From NCBI GenBank assembly GCA_014773175.1, contig VXCM01000052.1:310001-374000 (forward strand): a stretch of DNA of 64,000 nucleotides. Direction: 5' to 3'. This document shows positions 52,106 through 63,640 of the stretch, one piece after another. The DNA comes from Lucifuga dentata. Its lineage: Eukaryota > Chordata > Actinopteri > Ophidiiformes > Bythitidae. A program made the translations under genes and the position numbers. The notes under the pieces were generated by a model. That model made no database searches. It saw nothing but the letters and a program-made list of their open reading frames with translations, and was not told the DNA's origin. Each line of letters begins with the position of its first letter. Positions within the stretch are counted from its first letter, which is position 1.

Positions 52106-55100
52106 CATGAACAACAGTAGTATGTTTTACTATGACTGCGTAGGAGGGAAACAGCATTTCCTATCTCTGACTCCATCCTCAGAGACGCCAGTGGTAGTCG
52201 TCCCACTGAAAAGACATATTGTCAGAGCTCTCACGTCTCTGTATTATCTGCCAGGCATGCATTCATGTTCATATACGCACTCTCCGCCAGCAACAAAGAC
52301 TGCTCTCATCCGGTCTCACATTTACAGTTAACATGATGACAGGCTGTTCCTCATCTTTGGCCTTTAACTTATTTGAAGTTATGTTCTTTCAGTTTTAGTT
52401 TCAAGCACTCTCATGTTAAGTTGTTATTATATATCTGTTTTGTTTGTTTGTTTGTTTTGTTATTTTGGCATCACCTCATCATTTAAACTTGTGGCATTTT
52501 TGATTTTTTGTTGTGTTACAGTGGATGCAATCAATGAGACAATGGCAGCTTTTTACAATGACACTGATTTATTTAGTGGTGAGTTTTTTGGCACCCCCTA
52601 GTGTTTATCCTAACCTACAGCACCAAAACTAGCTGCTACCCACTAACACTAACCCTTAAACCCATGAACCCAGTTAATACTTCCTCTGCCACTCCTGCTC
52701 TATCCAATCAATATATTTCCTTATATAAATGTATTACATCAGGCTTGCATGATGATTCATCTGTATGCTGAACTGATTCTGTAACTTGGACATGCAAAAC
52801 ATTTACTAGAAAACATTGTCACTGATAATTAAATAATTAGATCTTTTCATGAGTCTAGTTATGCTTACATCTATAAGCTTCTTTTACTGTATGATCTGCA
52901 AAATGGTCAGCTGCAATCTTTATTCCCAGAATCACTCTTCCCCCAGCCCTGTTGCCAAGCCTAATTATAGAGTCCTCCTACTTGTTAACTGCTCTCTCAC
53001 CATTTTCTCTTCTTCATTTTTCACTGTTTAAAAGACCAGCAGTTGGTCTCTTTGTGTGAATGACATGCTCCAAAGTATCACAATTACCAACCTTTTACTG
53101 AGTCATACAAGTTTGTAGATAACATAATTATTCACCAGCGGAGACATTGTCCTCATCCTGTCACAGTTGAGTTAGTTTTGGTCTTTATTATAGTCCCAGA
53201 TGGCATTTGACAATAAACACATCCAGAAAACAATGGACCAAAACACAATATGGCTATAAAATTTGTAAAATATGCATTGAAATGTCTTAGAGGTGTGTTT
53301 ATATCATAGAGGACAGTGAGGAGGTTTTGTGAATGTACAGTGTGTAGTTTGGGTCTCGACCGCCACTGTAATTATAGCCCAATGCAGGGAAGATGTAATA
53401 ACCTTTCTTGTGACTGTGTGTGTAATGCAGAAGCCCCAGCGGATGAGAGAAGGCCAACCTTTCTCACCCCATCTGGCCCTTCCAGCGAGAAGATGGTGTT
53501 GAGAGGACAGGTGCTGGAGATGGAGTGTATTGCCGGGGGACTGTAAGTGAAACGGCGTAGAAACAACCATTATTTTAGTTCGGATTGCCCTCCTCAGTGA
53601 ATGTTGGCAGTACTTTTCCTCTCTTCTTCCCCCTATCTCTCTGTGAATCCAGACCCACTCCTGAAGTCTCCTGGACCAAAGTCAGCGGCGATCTCCCAGC
53701 CAAGCGCACATCCTTCCTGCACTACCAAAAGATGCTGCGTATTGTGAATGTGTCAGAATCCGATGCTGGAGACTACCGCTGTACTGCCAGGAATCAGCTT
53801 GGCTCAGTCCACCATACCATCCATGTAACGGTCAAAGGTGTGTATGTGATGAAATCCCATCAGGCCATTCACCAGGTGGCAGCTCTCTCTCTGTCATTTT
53901 TTTTCTGTGTGTGTGTCTCTCCCTCTATCTTATAATTGATTTATACACAGATGCCAACAGGGCAGTGTGTGCACTGATTAATTCTCCAGCTGTATGTTGT
54001 GCTCTGGTCTATTTTCAGCTGCTCCATATTGGATCAGTGGCCCTCCCAGGAACCTTGTTCTAGCTCCAGGAGAGACTGGTGTGCTAACCTGCCGGGCCAG
54101 TGGCACGCCCAAGCCTGCCATTACCTGGGCCATGAATGGGATCCCTATAGAGAGTGAGTACAGCTAAAACTCTCCCCTTTTTAAAGATTCATTTTCCTTT
54201 TCGTCTGGCTTTTTGTTTTTTAATGTTGAATGGGAGGAAAGATTTATGTCGGTTTATAGATTTTTAGATGTGATGCTACTTCCTTTTTTTGCCCATATAA
54301 GATGAATTAGCTTCTTTATTCTTGTTTTATTCATTATATTTTCACTTTGGGGTTAACAATCAGTATCCAAAATTAAAGGTTATCTAACTTGCACATGTGG
54401 ATCAAGTACTTTCACTGACATAGTCCCTGAAGAGCACCCATTGTGCTAAAGTTTGTCCCATCAGAATGTTGTCAGAAGGATTCTTCAGATTTCAGAGAGC
54501 CATAGTTACATCTGTAACTCTTGCTATCCACAAACAGATTCACCTAAGGATCCCAGCAGAAAGGTGGATGATGACACCATCATATTCACTGATGTGCAGA
54601 GTGGATCCAGCGCTGTCTACCAGTGTAATGTCTCCAACGACTATGGTTACCTCCTGTCCAACGTCTTTGTCAATGTCCTCTGTAAGTTCATTACACTGGG
54701 GCTAAGATCCATTTCTATTAGAATGCTACTTCCATTTCTATTGATTTTTTTGGAGTGTAATAATATTGCAATAATTGCTTTTGCCTGACTGCAGCGGAGT
54801 CACCCAGAGTGCTGACACCAGCCAACAAAGTCTACCAGATCATCAGAAATCACCACGCCTTGATAGACTGCCATTCCTTTGGATCACCCATCCCGAAAAT
54901 TACATGGTGAGTTTCTTAACTTTTGACAGGGAAACTCAAAATTATTGTACATGATGTGTATGTTTGTGGATAGTTTTCTTTAAAATCTCAAACCAGTCAG
55001 TTGCCTGTGTGTCTCAGGTTCAAAGACAGTCGTTCCAGCACTCTTGATGGCGATCCATACATCCTGCATGAGAATGGGACTTTAGAAATCCCAGTAGCTC

Positions 55101-55583
55101 AGGCCCACAATAGTGGAAAATACACCTGCGTGGCCATGAACACCATTGGTATTTCAGAGAACCATGTGTATTTGGAGGTCAAAGGTGAGAGTATTACTAC
55201 ATTTCTTAATAACATTCACGGTGCTATTCTGATTAGCCGATTAATTGATTAATGAAGTCCAACTACTGTATATTCCACAAAGTCAAACTATATTCCATAC
55301 CCACTTCATATAGAATACTTGTTCATGCTTATCAATTGATTATTCAGTATTAATGAATTTGAACTGCATCTAACTTATCTCTCCTTCCATCAGAGCCCAC
55401 CCGAATTCTGAAGCAGCCAGAGTACAGGGTGGTGCAGAAGGGCAAGTCAGTGGTGTTTGAGTGTAAGGTGAAACACGACCCCTCGCTCATCCCCACCATG
55501 ACCTGGCTCAAAGACGATGGAGAGCTGCCTGATGATGAGAGGTCGGGCTGATGCTCACTTCCCAGAACCCCTCAACCCCCCTN

Positions 55584-55629
<46 letters not shown>

Positions 55630-57127
55630 ATCAGTTATAATTGATCTAGCCCAGGTGTCTTAAACTTGAATCAAATTCATTGCTTCTCTGCTTGCAACTA
55701 TTAGTTTTTGCATGTAATTATAATGTGTATGTAATTCTAAGGTTTGATACAACCTGGAGATGCTAAACTGTTTGTATACATGCTTTTTTTATAGATTAGT
55801 TATAGATTCTGACAGCCTCACCATCACTGATGTGACAGAGAGTGATGAAGGGATGTATACCTGCATCATGAACACCACTCTGGACTACGATTCAGCCAGT
55901 GCTCAGCTCACTGTTGTTGGTATGTAGAAGCTCGATTTTAATATTACTCTGACAACAAACTCACAAATTATTCAGTAGTGTACAAGTCTGACCTCTTTCC
56001 ATTTCAGGTCTTCTCAGATAAGCGAATCTGTCCAATAGTTAAACAACAGATTGCCTTTCAGCTCTCCAAGGTTAATGGCCTGAAAGTTTACTTAAGAGGG
56101 TTGTAGCAGATTTAGACATCTGTCCTGTCAGCAGTATCAATATTTAATTGTTGCCATCTTAGAAAGTCACAAAATCTTTGTTTACTTACGGTTGACTGAC
56201 CATAAACTCCCTATTTAACTCCTGCCTTCCTACTTGGCAGAGGCCACGCCAACACCAGCTGTTCTCTACGGTAAACCTACAGTACACATGAGCAACCAGA
56301 TGTGCTATGCTGACATGGGCTTGTGTTGTTCATTGGGTGTTACTGTCCAGATGTGTTTAGTGAAGCATGTTGTGGCCTGAATATGTCATTTGTTATTTTC
56401 ATTTTGCTTTACCAAAGTCATCATTTTGGTTTGTCTTTCAGTCGTTTGCATATGTAGCTTTCTTTTTGAGATATGTTATATATTTTGATTTTTATGTAAT
56501 GTGTAATGGTTGCATGCCTTGCACTGCTGATACAACAATACTGACATTTAAGCAGAGGGAAGTACTTTTCAGAAAGATAATTTGTAAAACAAGCATTTTC
56601 CCATTGCACCACTGGGGATATTTTGCAATGCACCATTTCCACATCCCTCATTTATTCTAAGCATGCATTGCACTTTATCATTACATTCCAAAACATGAGC
56701 ATCAATTTAGCCTGAGACTATTTCATGCAGAGTGATTATGGAAAATACTGAAGTTGTGTAGCTGTTTCTTCATATGCATGATGCACTGGAAAGAAATGGA
56801 GAAATGGCTAAAAGGTGTAACTTGGTTGTACCAGCATACTTTGAATTTATTATTATTCTAGTATTGCTCAAACAAATTAACGTAACCTGATGTCCTGTTT
56901 TGCTTTTGATTTGTCTTCCCATGGTATGATCCTTCACATTCTGCAACTGAATTTGAAGTCGCTGTCAATATACCTAGTCTAGTGTGTTGAATTTGCATGT
57001 CTGTGTGTATTTTTCCCAGAGCGACCAGACCCTCCAACTGACCTTGAGCTGACAGATCAGAAAGAGAGGAGTGTTCAGCTCACTTGGACCCCTGGAGATG
57101 AAAATAACAGTCCGATTCAGAGTATGT

Positions 57128-57189
<62 letters not shown>

Positions 57190-60100
57190 TGTGTGTCAGA
57201 TTGTCTATCTGAACCTGTCTGCTTCTCTTTTTCTCACCCATACAGTTTGTGCTATCATTTCAAGTTAACCAGACATGTGGTTTCTCATTTAGATGTACAA
57301 AGAGGCAATATTGTGATAATGGCACATATATTGGTGAAGAGAAATTTAAATTTACAGTAATATGTATTTGACCTAAATTCTATATTTAATATATATTTTC
57401 TATGATGCTTGTTTTAAATGCATCTCTTGTTACACAGAGTTTCTGATCCAGTATGAGGACTCTCTCCATCACCGTGGTCACTGGCATAATCTCACCGAGG
57501 TTCCTGCAACTAAAACTACAGCCCACCTCAAGCTGTCCCCCTATGTCCACTACACCTTCAGAGTCCTGGCTCTCAACGCCGTGGGTTTCAGCCATGCCAG
57601 CTTCCCCTCCAGAATGTACAAGACGAAAGCTGCAGGTAGATTCTCATATTGAAAAGAGACTCAGTATATAGGTCTGAGCCTCAAGGGAAGGTTTTTGTTC
57701 TTTTACGCTCATTCAAGTGCAGTGGGATAATATTTCATTTTATCCTTTTTCAGCTCCAGATGAGAATCCAACAGGTGTAGAAGGAATGGGAACAGAACAT
57801 AACAATCTTGTAATCTCGTGGAAGGTAATAAAGTCATTTAAGGCCATAGTTTTTAATGTGAAGCAAGTTATTTCCTTAAGCTTTACCTTCTCAGCTTATT
57901 TCTGTCAGTACTTATTTTTAACAGCTTTCTTTTAATCCTTCACCAAAATCCTATATAGCATAGTGAACAATCATTCATTTTCTGCAAAAACATTTTAAAA
58001 GGAGTTAAAGTGGAATCTTTGCCTCTTCCAGCCATTGTCAGGCCTCCAGTCCAATGGTCCAGGGTTACGCTACAAAGTGATGTGGAGGCAGAAGGCAGGG
58101 GATGGAGATTGGGCCACGGTGACTGTGGCTAATGTTTCTAAGTTTGTGGTGTCTGGAACGCCAACTTTTGCTCCATATGAGATAAAAGTTCAGGCTGTGA
58201 ACGACTATGGTGCTGGACCTGAACCTGCTGTTTCTCATGGCTACTCAGGAGAGGACTGTGAGTTACACCGACATTTAGACCCTAGAAAATGTCCACTGAC
58301 ACAGGAGCCTGGGGTTGCTCATTTAGTTGTGCGACCCTGTGTGTGTATCAATATTTTACCTGTTGTATTTATCTGATCACTGTTATGTTATGTCTATCTG
58401 ACAGTACCATCGGAAGCACCACACAATGTCCAGGTCATGGTACTGAACAGTACTCTGGCACAGGTGCACTGGGATCCTGTGCCCCCTAAATCATTACGTG
58501 GACATCTCAGAGGATATAAAGTATGTTGCACCACATGCAGTGTAACAAGTATACGCACAAACATACACTCAACACTCAGTTTGTACTAACTGCATCTTTT
58601 AGGTATACTACTGGAGAGAACGCAGCCTCCACAAACACAATCCTCATCATATGGAGAAACAGATCCTGACCTTCAGTGGAAACCACACCCATGGCATGCT
58701 GCCTGCTCTGCACCCCTTCAGCCTCTATTCATTCAATGTCAGGGTTTATAATGGAAAGGGAGAGGGTCCGCCCTGTGTCAGTCAGCAGTTTGAGACTCCT
58801 GAGGGAGGTAGTATATTTTGTTAGTTTGTTTTTTTCTTTCTTTGCATTTTATCAGAACTGAAACTGATATGCTGCCATAGTGTTACTCAGCAGCTTTAAT
58901 AACATATGTAAAATATGTTATTTTACATATTTACATCAACATGTAACATATTTGAATTTATCTATCTACAGACCTGGCCATACACACCAGGCTTTATGTG
59001 CACTCAGTGTGCACAGCAGTGCTCCAGCAAGGGAGCGTAGAAATGCATAAATATGTTTTTGCACATTAAAGCATTGCAGAGTTTTCAAACCAGATCCCTA
59101 GTTGAAAATAAGAACATGTAAATCCAAATAATATGTCCCCTTTAAGTATCAACATTGCCTTAATCATATAAATTAAGGAGACTGTACTTAGATTTGATAC
59201 TGCTATGCAGAGTATTAAAATTTATTCTGTTATTAATATCCAGATATAAATAACATTTGACACTGGCATTGGCATGTTCATTTGTACATTATATCAATGG
59301 AAACTTAAAACCTTGCTGACAGTTAGGTAATTTTAGCAGTATTAACAATAGACCATATGAACACTAGTTTAACATTTCATTTTGAAAGTATTTCTATTTC
59401 ATCTTAATGCACTGCTGTAAATAGTTATAATTTCTTTGTCTTTTGTCCAGTGCCAGGGATTCCATCTTCCCTAATAGTCACCAACCCAAACTTGGATTCT
59501 CTCACGCTTGAATGGAGTCCTCCTCATGACCGTAATGGACGCATCACTGGCTACACCCTCAAATATCAGCCAGGTGAGCTTAGGCTATGCACCTTTCGCA
59601 TTGCCATGTACTGTCATTTTTTTTCCCCAAAACTCAGATAAGAAATGAGTAGGGAATGACTCGGAAAAGTCTACGAAAATTTCCAGCAAGATATTTCTTC
59701 TAAACTACAACAGCACAAATTAACAAATCAAACTTTGTCACTCCTACTCTCTATTCCTGACCCCACATCTCTGTTCCCCAAATATTTTCACTCCCACTCT
59801 TTTCAATACTGACTCTATCCACAACCCTGTCTCATTACCTTACTTCACTACGTCCTGACTTCCACCCTTTTCGACCTCATCCCATCAATCTGTTGCCCCA
59901 TTTTCTTGTCACCCATCCTCCACCCATGTAGTCAATAACTCCAATGAGCTGGGCCCAATGGAGGAGCTGATCCTGTCTGCCAATGAGACCTCCATCACTT
60001 TGCCCAACCTCAAGTACAGCACACGCTACAAGTTTTATTTGAATGCCAAAACAGGCAGGGGAGCAGGCCCAGCCATTTCACAGGAAGCTATCACCATCAT

Positions 60101-63100
60101 GGATGAAGGTAAGTCATTAAATACAGCCAGAATACAGGAAGAAAACGACATAAATAGTCATATTGTTTCTTGTGTAGGAAAGCTGGACGACTGTTTAATC
60201 TGTCTAGTATTACTTGTGTTTAGGTCCAAACATGCCTCTTATCAATGATCATACATGTTGCTTACATGAAAGAAAGACCCTCCATTGTTTTATTGTGAAG
60301 CATGTTTTCATGTGTTTTCAGAACATTGTCAAGTGAATTGTAAATATTGAATGTTTCTATTGAGTATATAATATCAGTACATATTGCTGTATTTCGCCAT
60401 AGCATGATATACATAAGCTCGCCATTGCCTGTGTCTAGTGGAACATGAGTGTGATCTACTTGCATTGTTACACGTGCTCAGTAGGGCTATATACTGTACA
60501 TAGACACGGGAGGGGGCCATCTCATAATGACCCCTTTCCTGTTTTTTCTTTATGTCCTGTTGTTCTCTACAAGCTCTAATACCACAGATTGACATAGGTG
60601 TTGGCACAGGTACATGTGGTATCTAGAGTGTGCATGTTTTACAGATGTATCTATAGCTTCAAAACCACCATAAGCATGGACTCCTCGACTTTGAGCAAGT
60701 TTGTCTCTCGTTTATCAAATTCTCCAGCCTGTCAATGTGCTCCACAGAGTTCAAAGCTGGAAAAGTTCAAAGCCACATACATGAGATAAAGATGCAATGT
60801 GATGTGCACCTTTTTTAATGTCATGTGATAAAACTGAGTGAATATTTTAAAAGCTGCATTTCTATCACTGTGCCTTTGGCGGCTTTGACCCTTTCTCACT
60901 TCTTGCACGGTGGCTGCTGCTGATCGTGTGTGATGCCCCCCCCACCCACCCCTGCATGGCGAGGGTTTGCTTAGCATGCTAATGTATACACTCTGCTATG
61001 TATAATTACTTCAGTGTCTGAGGTGAATCTGCCTGTGGGTTGTGCTTGTGTCTGTGTGTCTTTCTGTGTATGTGTGTGGCGTGGTCTTTACCCTCTCCAT
61101 GTTGTTTACAGGGAACACCCAACCCTCCCACCCCATTGCATCGTCTCCTCCACACCATCCTCACCACAATGGTACAGACATTGCTGTGGTCTTACTATAC
61201 GAAACATCTCAATATTAATACCTTAATAGCTGTGGTTATCATTTAGTTTGTTGGCTAAATTTATTAATTTGAAATGTTATTGCGTATGTTAGTTTCATAT
61301 TTGGATTGGGTTATCTTTTGACCTGCAAAACAAGCTTTATGGTTGTCTTTTCTCTTGTGTGCTTAGCGTGGCCAGTGACTCCAATTTTTGGGAATGTTAG
61401 CTACTCAGTGGAAGAGGACGGAGCCCTGATCAGTTGGGAATACTGGGGCCCGGAGAAAAATGTTTATCTAGAATACATAGTAAAAAACAGTAAGCCCTAT
61501 ACCTTTGTTTCTATTTCACATAGGTGGCAAGAGACTCCTACTTCATTATTGGTTTGTGCAGGTGAATAGAAATAACGGCAGTCAAGTTGTTGCTGGCTGG
61601 CCAATATGGATTCAATGACGCACATGTTTTTGATTGGATTACTAATCATTCAGTTCTGTTATTGACAAGAGTTGCCTGTATGTCCCACAACAATCTTGCT
61701 GGAACTCTAGACAGACATTATTCAAAGCAGCACAAACATCATTCTTGTGCCAATTAATTTCGACTCAAGTGCTCTCTGTTTTTATCCACCTGCAGTGCGG
61801 ATGAAAAACACTATGCTGTTGTCGTATGGTTCTCTCACACCTACTGTTTAATGATTAATGAATTATTACAGTCATAGATTCCAGATCACAAAGCCTTGCG
61901 ATCATCAGTCATAGATATTACATAATTATCACATCCTTAATTCTATTTGGTTTACCATATCTATAATTCATTTATAGACTTAATATTTTTTTTTAGACTT
62001 CGATAATTCCATCCACATAGACTATAGATACCTTTGCCTGCATTGTAATCCATGCCATTAGTTGCTATTTCAATCCTTTAGTTCCCATTATTTCATGATC
62101 ATGGCCCATTTGAAGTTGTGTTCACTCCCTCAAAAGAACTTCTTTTCGTGAACGTCCCTTCTGCAGGTGATGGTGAAGAGGAGTGGCAGAAAGAGTATGT
62201 GAACGGCTCTCAGAACTATATGCTGAAAGGTTTAAAGGAGGGCCTCTGCTATAGGGTGCGATTGGTGGCCAAAGGTTACTTCGACCAGGTGCTCCACCAC
62301 TCCAAGGAGCTGTTGGTCATGGTACCAGGTGAGGCAATTCCTGGGCGGTCGCCTCCACCTTGGCCTGGCCTGGCCTGACGCTGTGCTGTAATGTGTGGTA
62401 GTTTGTGTGGTTATGTGATGATAACCCACCCAGTCAAGCAGCGGGTTTAACAGATGTGTTGTGGTCATGCGAGGCATGTTCTGTAGTGACGTAGACAGTG
62501 TGTAGCTGCCTGCATGGTTGTGTTTGAATTTCACCATAATTGAAGTCACTGCTGTAGACTTGGTAGTTAGAAAAAAATGAATGTCATTTTTCATATAGAA
62601 TTTGATTAATGTTAAACTATTCAACCTAATTTCACCCCAGTAAAACTGTTGTGTGTGTGTGTGTGTTTGTGTGTGGATGTCTGTGTGTTTGTGAGAGAGA
62701 TGATTGATTTTCTAAGCTGCCGCTCATCTTAGATTGCATACTAATGTGGTTCAGTAACACGTTTAAGTTCCCAGGGAGATTTCTAACTCTTCTAATATGA
62801 AGGCTTTTTTCAGTAACAAAATGCAATAATGATCCACTCATGAACTCAAACCTCTAACTGGTAGATACTTAGACATGACTACAAATTATCTAACACTGAC
62901 TGGATGCTCCATGTTGTTTAGCACATACAGTAATTGGATAAAGGTTTACACACATTTTTCATTCCACTGGGAGAAGATAGTCCAATCCTAAATGTTAAAT
63001 GTTCTCTTCCTCTGGTCAGCTGTGGCAAGCAGACAGGTGGACATTGCTACTCAGGGATGGTTCATCGGCCTCATGTGTGCCATTGCACTCCTCATCCTCA

Positions 63101-63603
63101 TCCTCCTCATTATCTGTTTCATCCAGAGGAATAAGGGAGGAAAATACCCTGGTGAGTAGTGCACATACACACGTATTAGCAAACACAAAACATGAAGATG
63201 AACGTTAATCCACAATACACATATAAGCATCTGTACACACACAGGCAGGGACATAACCAAAAGCTAAAAACTGCAATACACTGTAAAATGTGAGAAGTTG
63301 ATCTTACTTAAAAAAATCTAGGAAACCAATCGCCTTGAAAAAGGTAAGTAAATATAACTATTAGTCTTAAGTTCAAGTAGACATAAAGTAAACATAACNT
63401 TGAAAAAGGTAAGTAAATATAACTATTAGTCTTAAGTTCAAGTAGACATAAAGTAAACATAACTTTGACTAATAGTTATATTTACTTACCTTTTTCAAGG
63501 CAGTCGGTTTCCTAGATTTTTTTTAAGCAAGATCAACTTGTCACATTTTACAGTGTACTGAGGTCAAGATTTGACAGGTGGGGGAATGACTTCTGCGTTA
63601 TGC

Positions 63604-63640
<37 letters not shown>

